Shown: positions 1 to 9,028, counted from the stretch's first letter. The stretch: 64,000 nt of DNA from Granulosicoccus sp. (GCA_020627685.1 JAHDGK010000001.1:76084-140083); one strand, 5' to 3'. Notes: generated from the sequence alone by a model not told the origin. Translations and numbers: made by a program.

Positions 1-1787
1 CTGAAAGGATGGATGGTGATCCTAATAGGATCCGGCAAATTCTTAACAATCTAATTACCAATGCTATTGCATTTACAGATAAGGGTGAAGTTGTAGTGCG
101 GCTGACACAATCAGACGCCGGTGAAGGACAATCCTCTTATCAATGTGATGTGCAAGATACCGGTGCTGGTATATCACCTGAAATGCAAGCTCAATTGTTT
201 AGCGCTTTTACCCAGGAAGACACCTCAGTGACTCGTGGTCATGGCGGAATCGGTATGGGACTCGCTATCACCAAAGAGCTGGTCTCAATGATGGGTGGTG
301 AAATCACTTTCCGCAGTCGTTTAGGTGGCGGGACACGGTTCAGTTTTACGATGGACCTAGAAAACGTTGATGCAGAAGAGGTGCCTACAGCACGTCGTAG
401 AACCTTAGCCGGTGCACATGTACTGGTCGTTGATGATAACGATACAAACAGAACCATCCTGTTTCATCAGCTGACAAGTTGGGGGATGATTGTAGAAACT
501 GCGGAAAGCGGGCAGGTTGCGCTTACGACTTTGCGTGAATCCTATGAGAACAATCAACGTTTTGACACGGTTGTATTGGATCTGCATATGCCGGGTATGG
601 ATGGTCTTGAGCTTGCCAGACTTATTCAAGCAGATCCCAATCTGAAAGATATCAAAGCGTTGTTATTAACGTCTGCTTCGCTTCCACTGGAAGCTGCAGA
701 GTTGCGTAAGCTGGGTATCTACAAATATGTCAGTAAACCCGTTAGGCAATCGGTTCTGCATGATTCGCTTGCCTCATTAATGCCCAATCAAAAGGCTATG
801 CCTGCTGAAACACTGATCAATAATCCCAAACCTAAAAACGCCAGGGTGCTGTTGGTCGAAGACAATATGGTTAATCGAGATGTCGCTGTTGGGATGCTGG
901 AACACTTGGGATGTCACGTTACGCTTGCCGAAGACGGTAGTGCAGCCGTTGAGATGGGTGAGTCTGAGAAATACGATATAGTCCTTATGGACTGTCAAAT
1001 GCCTTTGATGGACGGCTATGAGGCTACCCGCCTTATCAAAACCGATGGCGCACTGAATGCGCCGACACCGGTCGTTGCACTTACGGCAAATGCAACGTCT
1101 GGTGATCGCGAAAAATGTCTCTCTGCCGGCATGGATGACTATGTCAGTAAGCCCGTACGTACCCGCATGCTGTCGCATATGCTGGATAAATGGGTTGCTC
1201 ATCCTATCAATAAGCTTGATCCCAAGGTGCTGGATCAGGATCCTCCCATGCTGTTTACTGGCGTACGTGATTCTGATCTTCGATATGAAGAGGGTCTTGC
1301 AGCTGGGGCTGTCCCTATTTTACCTGAGGAACATTTGCACCCTGTGTCAGCGCAGTCGGAGATCAGTGCTCCCAAAGCACCAGTAGGACGCGTTAAGCCG
1401 ACTCAAGAAAAAGACACTGAGTCCGCACCAATCGCATCACACATCAATGTGGAGGCTATCGAGACGATCAGGGCTATGCAGCGCCCGGGTAAAGATGATC
1501 TTTTGTCTAAGGTTGTCGGTGTGTTCTTTAGCAAAACACCGGAAGTCATTGAGCAAATGCAGCTAGCCGCAAATGAAGGCGATACAGAGACTGCTTTCGC
1601 GGCAGCTCATAGCCTGAGTTCAAGCAGTGCCTACCTGGGAGCTGAGCGGATGTCCGAACTTTGTCATCAGATTCAATCGGTGGCTGAAGCGAAGGACGTA
1701 GACGATCTGAAAGAATTGGTCTCATCGTTAAAAGATGAGTATGGCAGGGTAGCCGATCAGTTGAACGAATTTGTGAAAGCGGCCTGA
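1..1787 (+). CDS. Hybrid sensor histidine kinase, C-terminal part (HATPase-REC-REC-Hpt)
   Basis: The gene is cut by the left window edge; the open frame runs in from base 3, so the sensor and HisKA parts are missing. What remains starts in the ATPase N-box (NLITNAIAF), followed by DTGAGI and GMGLAI nucleotide-binding boxes. Two receiver domains follow, the first with VVDDND and LDLHMPGMDG, the second with VEDN and LMDCQMPLMDG, each ending in a KPV motif. A C-terminal Hpt domain has the phospho-accepting His in AAHSLSSSSAYLGA. This HATPase-REC-REC-Hpt order is that of BarA-like multistep phosphorelay kinases, which pass phosphate to a separate response regulator. The input signal and the partner regulator cannot be inferred from here. 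Confidence 0.9.
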   Translation, partial: ERMDGDPNRIRQILNNLITNAIAFTDKGEVVVRLTQSDAGEGQSSYQCDVQDTGAGISPEMQAQLFSAFTQEDTSVTRGHGGIGMGLAITKELVSMMGGEITFRSRLGGGTRFSFTMDLENVDAEEVPTARRRTLAGAHVLVVDDNDTNRTILFHQLTSWGMIVETAESGQVALTTLRESYENNQRFDTVVLDLHMPGMDGLELARLIQADPNLKDIKALLLTSASLPLEAAELRKLGIYKYVSKPVRQSVLHDSLASLMPNQKAMPAETLINNPKPKNARVLLVEDNMVNRDVAVGMLEHLGCHVTLAEDGSAAVEMGESEKYDIVLMDCQMPLMDGYEATRLIKTDGALNAPTPVVALTANATSGDREKCLSAGMDDYVSKPVRTRMLSHMLDKWVAHPINKLDPKVLDQDPPMLFTGVRDSDLRYEEGLAAGAVPILPEEHLHPVSAQSEISAPKAPVGRVKPTQEKDTESAPIASHINVEAIETIRAMQRPGKDDLLSKVVGVFFSKTPEVIEQMQLAANEGDTETAFAAAHSLSSSSAYLGAERMSELCHQIQSVAEAKDVDDLKELVSSLKDEYGRVADQLNEFVKAA

Positions 1788-1804
1788 GCAACATTCTCAG
1801 GCCG
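1780..1804. terminator. Stem-loop in convergent gap, probable bidirectional terminator
   Basis: A perfect 9-bp inverted repeat (CGGCCTGAG / CTCAGGCCG) with a 7-nt loop spans the stop codon of the hybrid kinase and lies before the end of the convergent LOG gene. No clear T-run follows on either strand, so termination efficiency is uncertain. Confidence 0.5.
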
Positions 1805-1821
1805 TACGCATCTGGAGAATT

Positions 1822-2544
1822 CTATAAATCCATGAGTAATTGCGACTCATCGATGATGCTGTCCAGGTCAACGCCTTCATAGAAATTAAAGATCGTATTG
1901 ACGACAAATTGTGGGTCGTCAGTCACGTGGAACAAATTTAAATCTTCGGCGCTGATGGTGCCGTTTACTACCAAAGATGATTTGAACCATTCGATCAAGC
2001 CTTCCCAGAATTCTGAACCGTACAAAATAATCGGTATCTTTTTTGATTTCCCGGTTTGTACTAGCGTGAGAATCTCCGCCATTTCGTCCAGAGTGCCAAA
2101 TCCACCGGGCATCACTACATACGCCGACGCGTATTTAACGAACATGACTTTTCTGGCGAAGAAATATTTGAAATTAACGCTGATATCCTGATAAGCGTTA
2201 CCGGATTGTTCATGTGGCAGTTTGATGTTCAGACCCACGCTGGCTGACTTGCCGGCAAACCCGCCTTTGTTGACAGCTTCCATGACACCCGGACCGCCTC
2301 CGCTTACGACAGCGAAGCCGGAATCGGAAAGCAGGCGGGCCAGTTCTTCACTGGCTTTGTAATAGGGGTTGTCCGGTTTAAAGCGCGCAGAACCAAAAAT
2401 ACTGACCGACGGGCTTAAGTCTGCGAGCTGCTGAAAACCATCAACGAACTCGGCCATGATCTGGAAAATTTTCCAGGAGTCGCGAGTCAGCGCTTTGTCC
2501 CGGGCATCCCGCCGCATTTGGTTATGAGTAGGTAGTTGTCTCAT
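1822..2544 (-). CDS. LOG family (TIGR00730-type) Rossmann-fold protein
   Basis: This 240-residue cytosolic protein carries the two hallmarks of the LOG/lysine-decarboxylase-like fold: GGGPGVMEA at about residues 82-90 and PGGFGTLDE at about 146-154. Family members with these motifs act as nucleoside 5'-monophosphate phosphoribohydrolases (cytokinin-activating LOG, or PpnN-like nucleotide hydrolases). The N-terminal 40 residues are a charged helical extension of the bacterial branch. It is transcribed towards the hybrid kinase and divergently from polA. The exact substrate cannot be assigned; the old annotation as lysine decarboxylase is a misnomer. Confidence 0.85.
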   Translation of the reverse strand: MRQLPTHNQMRRDARDKALTRDSWKIFQIMAEFVDGFQQLADLSPSVSIFGSARFKPDNPYYKASEELARLLSDSGFAVVSGGGPGVMEAVNKGGFAGKSASVGLNIKLPHEQSGNAYQDISVNFKYFFARKVMFVKYASAYVVMPGGFGTLDEMAEILTLVQTGKSKKIPIILYGSEFWEGLIEWFKSSLVVNGTISAEDLNLFHVTDDPQFVVNTIFNFYEGVDLDSIIDESQLLMDL

Positions 2545-2633
2545 TGACTCGTCCTAAATGTAGTTTGCATTAAAGTCTAAGCAGATTCGCAGGTTTGGGT
2601 ACACTAGCGTCATTGCCCCGTCAGGTGTCTCTT

Positions 2634-5396
2634 ATGACCAGCGCCAAAACCGAAGTCACAACTACCCCGCCTGCCATCTTGGTAGATGGGTCTGCCTATC
2701 TGTACCGTGCGTTCCACGCCATGCCGCCGTTGACCAATTCAAAAGGTCAGCCCACAGGCGCTATTTACGGCGTGGTCAACATGCTGCGTCGGCTAGTAAC
2801 TGATTATCAGCCAGAGATAATGGTAGTTGTCTTCGATGCCAGCGGCAAAACCTTCAGAGACGATATCTACCCAGAGTATAAGGCTAACCGCGCCAGCATG
2901 CCCGATGACATGCGCACGCAAATAAAGCCCTTGTACTCGGTGGTGGAGAAAATGGGATTTCCGCTGGTCATTATTGAGGGTGTGGAAGCTGATGACGTCA
3001 TTGGAACCTTGTCGGTTCAGGCAACAGCCGCAGGCTTGAAAACAGTCATATCCACGGGCGATAAAGACATGGCTCAGCTGGTGGATGAAAATGTCACCTT
3101 GGTCAACACCATGACAAATACCGTCATGGATGTTCCTGGAGTTATCGAAAAGTTCGGTGTAAAGCCTTCGCAGATCATTGACTACTTGACCTTAGTGGGA
3201 GACACCTCGGACAATATCCCCGGGGTACCCAGTTGCGGCCCCAAAACCGCCGCCAAGTGGCTAGCAGCCTACGAGACGCTCGATGGGGTTATCGAAAATG
3301 CGGAATCGGTTAAAGGCAAAATTGGTGAGAAGCTTCGTGATGCAATTGCCCATTTACCCATGTCTTATGATTTGGCCACTATTCGGCTTGACCTGGACCT
3401 GCCAACGCCACTGCAGGAACTGAAAATCGGAGAACCGGACAGGGAAGGCCTGGCGGAGCTGTACAAAGAGCTTGAGTTCAAAACCTGGAGCCGAGAACTG
3501 GCTGAGGGCTTATCGCCCATTCAGCAGAAGCAGGCTGCCAGTGGTGATTCTCCATCGGCAACACCTGCGTCAGCGGCTGATTCCGCTGATCGAAATTACG
3601 AAACCATCACCAGCGTAGCGTCATTAGAGAGCTGGATCGAGAAGTTGGAGAATGCAGAGATCTTTGCATTCGATACGGAAACGACGAGTTTGGACTACAT
3701 GCAAGCTGAGGTCGTCGGGCTGTCTTTCGCGATTGCCGAAGGTGAAGCCGCCTATGTACCGCTGACACACGATTACGAAGGTGCTCCGGAGCAACTCGAC
3801 AGGGCGCTGGTACTGGACAAGCTAAAGCCGTTGCTTGAGGGTGAAAAACGAAATTTGGTGGGGCAGCACATTAAGTACGATATAAACGTGCTGCGTAATC
3901 ATGGAATTGAGCTGACCAATGTTGCGCATGACACCATGTTGCAATCCTATGTACTCGATAGTACGGCGACACGCCACGACATGGACTCGCTGGCAAAAAA
4001 ATATTTAGGGCTTGGAACAGTTAAGTTTGAAGATATAGCTGGCAAGGGTAAAAAGCAGCTTACGTTCAATCAAATAGCGGTAGATGTTGCTAGCCACTAT
4101 GCTGCAGAGGATGCAGACATTACGCTACGTTTGCATAACACGCTCTGGCCTAAGTTGTCGGCAGAACCCTCGTTAAAGTCTTTGTATCTTGATATTGAAC
4201 TGCCATCGTTACACGTCTTGTCACGTATTGAATATACGGGCGTCAGAATCGATGCCGGGATGCTTGAGACGCAGGGGAAAACAATCGCGACCACCATAGA
4301 GCGCGTGAAAGCAGAAGCGTTTGAAGACGCGGGGCGCGAGTTTAATTTAGGCTCTCCAAAACAGATTGGTGAAATCTTCTTTGAAGAAAAGCAGTTTCCA
4401 ATTATTAGAAAAACCCCTAAGGGCCAGCCGTCGACAGCTGAAGACGTGCTTGAACAATTAGCCATAGACTACCCGTTACCGAGGTTAATACTCCAGCACC
4501 GCAGCTTAACTAAGCTGATGTCCACCTATATTGAAAAGTTGCCGTTGCAGATCAATCCCGGTTCCAATCGTGTGCATACGTCATACAATCAGGCCGTGGC
4601 ATCGACGGGTCGTTTGTCCAGTACAGATCCTAACTTGCAAAATATTCCAGTACGGACCGAAGAGGGTCGACGTATACGAGAGGCCTTTATTGCTGAGTCA
4701 GGTTATCGTTTATTAGCAGCGGATTACTCGCAAATAGAATTACGCATCATGGCTCATCTATCAGGAGATGCAGGACTGGTGAGCGCGTTCGAACAATCAT
4801 TGGATGTTCACAAAGCCACGGCATCAGAAGTGTTCGGTGTGCCCTTAGATGCCGTCGAGCCTGATCAACGACGGTCGGCTAAAGCGATTAATTTTGGTCT
4901 TATTTATGGCATGTCAGCCTTTGGTTTAGCTAAACAGCTGGACATACCTCGTGGAGAGGCGCAGCAATACATAAACTTGTATTTCGAGCGCTATCCGGGT
5001 GTAAAAGCTTATATGGATGACACGCGAGCATTGGCAAAAGAGCAAGGTTATGTTGAAACCGTGTTAGGTAGACGTTTATATCTGCCTGATATCAATGCCC
5101 GCAATGCGCAAATGCGAAACTATGCAGAACGTACTGCCATTAATGCCCCCATGCAGGGAACTGCTGCCGATATCATTAAACGCGCCATGATCTCCGTAGA
5201 CCATTGGCTGAACAGTGATGGTATTGATGCTCGAATCATTATGCAGGTGCACGATGAATTGGTGCTTGAAGTTAAAGCCGGGGAATTAGACGCTGTGGGT
5301 AGCGAGGTAAGCCGGCTAATGACAGAGGCCGTTCAACTAAAAGTACCTTTAGAGGTCGATGTTGGCGTTGGTAATAGTTGGGAAGAGGCTCACTAA
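2634..5396 (+). CDS. polA: DNA polymerase I
   Basis: A 920-residue family A polymerase. The N-terminal 5'-nuclease domain begins LVDGSAYLYRAFHAMPPL and includes VEADDVIGTL and TLVGDTSDNIPGVPSCGPKT. A 3'-5' exonuclease domain follows with active acidic residues in FDTETTSLD. The polymerase domain shows motif A (AADYSQIELRIMAHLSGD), the O-helix (RRSAKAINFGLIYGMSAFG) and motif C (QVHDELVLEV). The protein functions in Okazaki fragment processing and repair. The ATG at 2634 is preferred over an upstream TTG at 2595 because family members start a few residues before the ILVDGSAY strand. The stop overlaps the convergent MFS gene by 4 bp. Confidence 0.97.
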   Translation: MTSAKTEVTTTPPAILVDGSAYLYRAFHAMPPLTNSKGQPTGAIYGVVNMLRRLVTDYQPEIMVVVFDASGKTFRDDIYPEYKANRASMPDDMRTQIKPLYSVVEKMGFPLVIIEGVEADDVIGTLSVQATAAGLKTVISTGDKDMAQLVDENVTLVNTMTNTVMDVPGVIEKFGVKPSQIIDYLTLVGDTSDNIPGVPSCGPKTAAKWLAAYETLDGVIENAESVKGKIGEKLRDAIAHLPMSYDLATIRLDLDLPTPLQELKIGEPDREGLAELYKELEFKTWSRELAEGLSPIQQKQAASGDSPSATPASAADSADRNYETITSVASLESWIEKLENAEIFAFDTETTSLDYMQAEVVGLSFAIAEGEAAYVPLTHDYEGAPEQLDRALVLDKLKPLLEGEKRNLVGQHIKYDINVLRNHGIELTNVAHDTMLQSYVLDSTATRHDMDSLAKKYLGLGTVKFEDIAGKGKKQLTFNQIAVDVASHYAAEDADITLRLHNTLWPKLSAEPSLKSLYLDIELPSLHVLSRIEYTGVRIDAGMLETQGKTIATTIERVKAEAFEDAGREFNLGSPKQIGEIFFEEKQFPIIRKTPKGQPSTAEDVLEQLAIDYPLPRLILQHRSLTKLMSTYIEKLPLQINPGSNRVHTSYNQAVASTGRLSSTDPNLQNIPVRTEEGRRIREAFIAESGYRLLAADYSQIELRIMAHLSGDAGLVSAFEQSLDVHKATASEVFGVPLDAVEPDQRRSAKAINFGLIYGMSAFGLAKQLDIPRGEAQQYINLYFERYPGVKAYMDDTRALAKEQGYVETVLGRRLYLPDINARNAQMRNYAERTAINAPMQGTAADIIKRAMISVDHWLNSDGIDARIIMQVHDELVLEVKAGELDAVGSEVSRLMTEAVQLKVPLEVDVGVGNSWEEAH

Positions 5397-6586
5397 GCGG
5401 TTTTCGGTGAATTGGGTGGTGCATCTTTAGAGGTTAAATACACCACTAGAGCAACCAACAATACCGCAGCATAAGTTCCGAATAAAATTTGATACGTTGC
5501 GGGAGAGCCGGTGTCGTCTTGAGCATCCACTATTCGACCGGTGATGAATTGCATTAAGCCGGCACCAAAAATTGAACAGAAGTTTATTAGAGTGACGCCG
5601 CGCCCGACTAAATGTCCGGGTAGAAATGCGCGGCCGTGCGCCATCAATACACCATAGCTGGTACCAAAGATACCCAGTACAACAAAGAGTGTTGTGGCAA
5701 CAAAGAGTGTCGGAGTAGGGTCGAATACAAAGTAGCTCAGGACGCAAAGCACGATTGCGTTACCTGTAAAGATGACCCATTTACGTGTATTGAAAAGTTT
5801 ATCTAACGGTCCGTACATAACGCTACCCACGATCATGGCGATAGCCATCCATAGCGTAACCGACCCTATTTGAAGACTATCTGCATTAAAAATATCGGCT
5901 AAGTAGGGACCGGTCCACAACCCGCGTATCCCTGCAACCGGGGCATAACACACTAATGTCATCAGCATGATGGCCCACAATACTTTCGACTTGAACAAGG
6001 TGATATAGCCTGACAAGCCCGAGTTGGCCGGAGAATCGACTTTCGGATCGCGTACAAGAAAAAATATGCCTAGAGCTATGACGAACGTAAATGCACCTAG
6101 GCCTGCCATGACCGTTCGCCAACCATAGGCATCTACGGCAGCAGCCATCGGGCTGGCACCAATCACGTTACCCAAATTGCCAAATGCCACGAACCAGGAT
6201 GTCATTATGGCGAACTGGCGCATCTCGAAACGTTGGGCAAAAATAAATAGAGAAGCCATAAGAACGGGTGAGCAACCAATTCCGAATAGCGTCATGGCGA
6301 TTACAATGGCGGTGGGTGATTGAGCGGTTGCGAAAACGATGGCGCCTGCCGTTCCGGCAAATCCAAAAATAACGCCAGCTGTTCTTCTTGGACCATATCG
6401 GTCTAAACCGACACCCACGATGAATTGCATTAAGCCGAATGCAATAAACCAAAGCCCCGAGGCTAGTGATAAATCGCCTTTGTCCGCGCCTAACTCGCTG
6501 GTTAGCTGTGGGGTTAGCACCGCAAGGAAAGAACGGTAGAACTGGCTCAGCACATAGGCAATAGCCAGTGAAATAAGTCCTGGCAT
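5393..6586 (-). CDS. MFS transporter
   Basis: A 397-residue integral membrane protein with about 12 hydrophobic segments and major facilitator signatures. After the first helices comes DRYGPRR (motif A-like loop), and a second copy of the loop pattern appears mid-protein after the cytoplasmic segment around DPKVDSPANS. The substrate cannot be read from the sequence; the family branch is found beside many unrelated genes. It is transcribed alone, convergent with polA (4-bp overlap) and divergent from merF. Confidence 0.8.
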   Translation of the reverse strand: MPGLISLAIAYVLSQFYRSFLAVLTPQLTSELGADKGDLSLASGLWFIAFGLMQFIVGVGLDRYGPRRTAGVIFGFAGTAGAIVFATAQSPTAIVIAMTLFGIGCSPVLMASLFIFAQRFEMRQFAIMTSWFVAFGNLGNVIGASPMAAAVDAYGWRTVMAGLGAFTFVIALGIFFLVRDPKVDSPANSGLSGYITLFKSKVLWAIMLMTLVCYAPVAGIRGLWTGPYLADIFNADSLQIGSVTLWMAIAMIVGSVMYGPLDKLFNTRKWVIFTGNAIVLCVLSYFVFDPTPTLFVATTLFVVLGIFGTSYGVLMAHGRAFLPGHLVGRGVTLINFCSIFGAGLMQFITGRIVDAQDDTGSPATYQILFGTYAAVLLVALVVYLTSKDAPPNSPKTA

Positions 6587-6649
6587 GGGCTAGGGCTGAC
6601 TCATATGGAAGTAGATGTTTGGTAGTGTACGAAAAAGAGCCTGTCGTGT

Positions 6650-6675
6650 GGAACCAATTTGCCAACTCTGGTTCT
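6650..6675. promoter_or_regulatory. Inverted repeat upstream of merF
   Basis: GGAACC and GGTTCT face each other across a 14-nt spacer, 35 bp before the merF start, in the gap between the divergent MFS and merF genes. It could be an operator. It does not look like the canonical MerR dyad, and no merR gene is nearby. Confidence 0.25.
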
Positions 6676-6709
6676 AGATGCAGCAAATAAATAGCACCTT
6701 GGGGGAGCA

Positions 6710-6904
6710 ATGAACAAAAAACAGCTGGCAGTCGGATTAACGGGTACAACAGTGACAGCATTGTGCTGCTTTACACCCTTGCTGAGTGTTGTATCAGCAG
6801 CGATAGGTTTCTCGATTTTATACAGTTGGCTCGATTACCTTTTAATACCAGCATTGATTATTTTCGTCATGATCACAGTTCATGCGCTCGTCTCGAAAAA
6901 TTGA
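6710..6904 (+). CDS. merF: MerF-like mercuric ion uptake protein, short form
   Basis: A 64-residue inner-membrane protein with two hydrophobic helices. Helix 1 contains the TALCCFTPLL signature with the vicinal Cys19-Cys20 pair that binds Hg(II) in MerF and MerT. The stretch YSWLDYLLIPALIIF matches MerF helix 2. A strong ribosome site (GGGGGAG) precedes the ATG. Characterised MerF proteins are about 81 residues and have a second Cys pair near the C-terminus; this one ends at LVSKN just after helix 2 and lacks that pair. No merA, merR, merT or merP is in the window, so mercury transport is inferred from family only. Confidence 0.75.
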   Translation: MNKKQLAVGLTGTTVTALCCFTPLLSVVSAAIGFSILYSWLDYLLIPALIIFVMITVHALVSKN

Positions 6905-6917
6905 ATACACTTTGCAT

Positions 6918-6928
6918 GATCGATCAAA
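6918..6928. promoter_or_regulatory. GATCGATCAAA element, copy 1
   Basis: An 11-mer GATCGATCAAA upstream of the DUF4142/cupredoxin operon. It occurs again, with the partly conserved preceding bases TG(C/T)A(T/C), at 8939-8949 upstream of the AraC gene that closes this locus. It may be a shared operator of that regulator. Confidence 0.3.
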
Positions 6929-7033
6929 AATGATGGTGAGTTGATCATATAGTTTATTTTCTCCAGATGTTCTATTAGGTGCTCGCGCTGCTTTTTTTGG
7001 CAGAGAGTATTTATATGTATCTTGGAGTTTGTA

Positions 7034-7561
7034 ATGAAATTTAAACAGTTTGTACTTGCCATTGCGTTACCTGTTTTAAGCGGGGTTGCTTTTGCGGCAA
7101 ATTCTCCTGATGAGCTTAATGATCTAGAGATAGCTCACGTCGCTTATACCGCTGACAATATTGATATTCAATATGCACATTTAGCGTTGGCAATTAGTCA
7201 GAACCCTGATGTTCGTGAGTTCGCAAAAACGATGATTCGCGATCATGAAGCGGTTAATGCACAGGCATTGGCATTGCTTGAAAAACTAAACGCAACTGCG
7301 CAGGATAATTTTCTAAGTCAAGCCTTGTTGGCTGGTGCTGAAAAAATTATTGATGAACTAACCGCTTTGCGTGGTGCTGAGTTTGATCGTCGATACGCGC
7401 AAAACGAGCTTGCTTATCATAAGGCAGTAAACGACCTGGTTGGCAATACGTTTATCCCTAATATTGACAACGCCGAAGTCAAATCACTCTTTGAAGCAGG
7501 TTTGGAAATATTCAAAGTGCACGAGCATCACGCGCAAATGATGGTTAATCAGTTGCAATGA
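7034..7561 (+). CDS. DUF4142 family secreted protein
   Basis: A 175-residue protein with a signal peptide (MKFKQFVLAIALPVLSGVAFA) followed by a predicted all-helical, ferritin-like DUF4142 domain: an early segment around DIQYAHLALAISQNPDVREFAKTM, a conserved RDHEAVN and a C-terminal KVHEHHAQMM. The ATG at 7034 has GGAG 6 bases upstream; a TTG at 7022 is the only in-frame alternative. Its stop overlaps the ATG of the cupredoxin gene (ATGA), so the two are translationally coupled. The His/Glu-rich helices suggest metal binding, but no function is established for the family. Confidence 0.8.
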   Translation: MKFKQFVLAIALPVLSGVAFAANSPDELNDLEIAHVAYTADNIDIQYAHLALAISQNPDVREFAKTMIRDHEAVNAQALALLEKLNATAQDNFLSQALLAGAEKIIDELTALRGAEFDRRYAQNELAYHKAVNDLVGNTFIPNIDNAEVKSLFEAGLEIFKVHEHHAQMMVNQLQ

Positions 7562-7902
7562 AAGCGCAGATAAGCAAATACGTGGTGAGCTTGGCAACAC
7601 TGTCTATTATGGTTCTAGCATTTGGCCATTCTAACGTGAGTGCGGACACCCCTACAGAACACGTGGTAGAAATTACGGGATTTCAGTTTGTGCCTGATTC
7701 TATTGACGTGACAAAAGGGGACACTATCACGTGGATAAACTTGGATATAGCGCCGCATACCGCGACTGCAGATGATTCAACATTTGATACGGGTGAAATA
7801 AAAATGGGCGCGTCTGTCAGTATGGAAGTATCGAGCAGTGGAGTTATCAGCTATTTTTGTCGATACCATCCTATGATGAAAGCAGAAGTTAACGTTAAGT
7901 AG
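7558..7902 (+). CDS. Cupredoxin (plastocyanin/amicyanin-like blue copper protein)
   Basis: A 114-residue periplasmic protein: signal peptide to about residue 29, then a small beta-sandwich. The type 1 copper ligands are visible as His67 (APHTAT), Cys101, His104 and Met106 or Met107 in CRYHPMMKAEV. The short Cys-x2-His spacing is that of amicyanin/pseudoazurin-type electron carriers. It is co-transcribed with the DUF4142 gene (4-bp overlap). The redox partner is unknown; the nearby quinoprotein and AOR loci are possible but untested. Confidence 0.88.
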   Translation: MKAQISKYVVSLATLSIMVLAFGHSNVSADTPTEHVVEITGFQFVPDSIDVTKGDTITWINLDIAPHTATADDSTFDTGEIKMGASVSMEVSSSGVISYFCRYHPMMKAEVNVK

Positions 7903-7920
7903 TTGGCTTAACGCTTATTA

Positions 7921-8871
7921 TCAAAGCTCGTTGCTTATGGCATTTGCATGCCTCCTGAAAGTTGCAGGAGGCATGTTGAAATATCGTTTAAATATTCGTC
8001 CAAAGGCGGCCTCTGATTGGTAGCCTGTTTTTAATGCAATATCGATAATCGCTGTATTTGTATCAAGCAACAGTTGTCTGGCAAGCTGCATTCGCCAATC
8101 GATTAAATAGTTAAGTGGAGTGTTTCCGATAAGTTCGTTGAAACGATTGGAAAACGAAGTTCGCGACATCCCTGCAAGTTTCGCTAGTTCTTCCACAGAC
8201 CAGTGCGCTTCAGGGTTCTTATGCAATGCGATTAATGCATTGCGAATTTGTGAGTCTGTAAACCCTGCGAGTCCCGGTTGAGATTTTCCCTCTGTTTCGA
8301 TGTAGTTGCGGATGGCTTGGGTGCAAATTATTTCTGATAGTTTCAGCGCAATTAAATCACCGCCAAGTTTTCCACTGCCTAACTCCGCACTGATCATGTT
8401 TAAGCTGTTGTCCAGCCAGTCTGGAGCAGCCGAACCATAGTCTTTTATATGGATAAGAGCGGGTAATGACTCCAGTAGTATATGAGTCGCGCCCGGGTCG
8501 AATGCAAAGTGGCCACAGATGAGTTGTGTCTCATGGCCTGCTTCCGGGTCACCCACTAACAATGCCCCTTTGCCTGAGAAACCGACATCTTCAACTAGGG
8601 TGTCCAGGTTTGTGATGTCTGAATCTTGCGGATCGCATAATGCATGTTTGGCACCACGGGTTATCAACACTAGATCCCCCTGTTTTAAACAGACAGGGTT
8701 TTCTTCAGTGTTTAGCCGGATATAGCATTGACCTCTATGAACATAATGAAACCGACAGACATCGTTGTGTGAAGGAACCTCAACACCCCACGGCGAATTG
8801 AACGACGTCCTGAAGTACAGTGACCCTGACATTTTTAGAAGGCTGAGTACGCTGCTTAATAGGTCCATCAT
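7921..8871 (-). CDS. AraC family transcriptional regulator with N-terminal cupin
   Basis: 316 residues. The N-terminal half resembles the AraC cupin_6 sensing domain (FNSPWGVEVPSHNDVCRFHYVHRG ends a beta-strand block rich in His). The C-terminal third is a double helix-turn-helix DNA-binding domain: SVEELAKLAGMSRTSFSNRF and then AIIDIALKTGYQSEAAFGRIFKRYF-type segments. It is convergent with the cupredoxin operon and divergent from the UDG-family gene. A 21-bp-spaced direct repeat lies just upstream of its start and is a good autoregulatory site candidate. The effector is unknown. Confidence 0.9.
   Translation of the reverse strand: MMDLLSSVLSLLKMSGSLYFRTSFNSPWGVEVPSHNDVCRFHYVHRGQCYIRLNTEENPVCLKQGDLVLITRGAKHALCDPQDSDITNLDTLVEDVGFSGKGALLVGDPEAGHETQLICGHFAFDPGATHILLESLPALIHIKDYGSAAPDWLDNSLNMISAELGSGKLGGDLIALKLSEIICTQAIRNYIETEGKSQPGLAGFTDSQIRNALIALHKNPEAHWSVEELAKLAGMSRTSFSNRFNELIGNTPLNYLIDWRMQLARQLLLDTNTAIIDIALKTGYQSEAAFGRIFKRYFNMPPATFRRHANAISNEL
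7947..7975. terminator. Perfect 11-bp stem-loop inside the 3' end of the AraC gene
   Basis: CATGCCTCCTG and CAGGAGGCATG form a perfect 11-bp stem with a 7-nt loop. It lies 45 bp downstream of the cupredoxin stop and within the last codons of the convergent AraC gene. No T-run follows, so it may stabilise an mRNA end or act as a weak terminator for the plus-strand operon. Confidence 0.4.
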
Positions 8872-8933
8872 GGTATTTCCGTGAATGTATGGGTGACGGT
8901 TCTATCAAGACTAGTTAGAAATGGGAAGGATTC

Positions 8934-8961
8934 TGTACGATCGATCAAATAATATGTACGA
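8934..8961. promoter_or_regulatory. Direct repeat TGTACGA, 21 bp apart, with GATCGATCAAA copy 2
   Basis: TGTACGA begins at 8934 and again at 8955, exactly two helical turns apart, the geometry bound by AraC-type dimers. The first copy runs into GATCGATCAAA (8939-8949), also found at 6918. The site sits between the AraC gene and the divergent UDG-family gene. Confidence 0.45.
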
Positions 8962-9028
8962 CGGGTTATGTTTTCACCATTAGTCTGCATACACTGTTCT
9001 TATCATTGGAAAAAGCGACGTCCAATTC

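Noticed and set aside
777-1202. Antisense open frame of 141 codons in the hybrid kinase gene
   Set aside because: It lies wholly opposite a second receiver domain with clear motifs and has no ribosome site or family features.
4097-4465. Antisense open frame in polA
   Set aside because: Shadow of conserved polymerase codons; no independent signals.
6587-6910. Mercury resistance operon
   Set aside because: Only a short merF is present; no merR/T/P/A and no canonical MerR operator.
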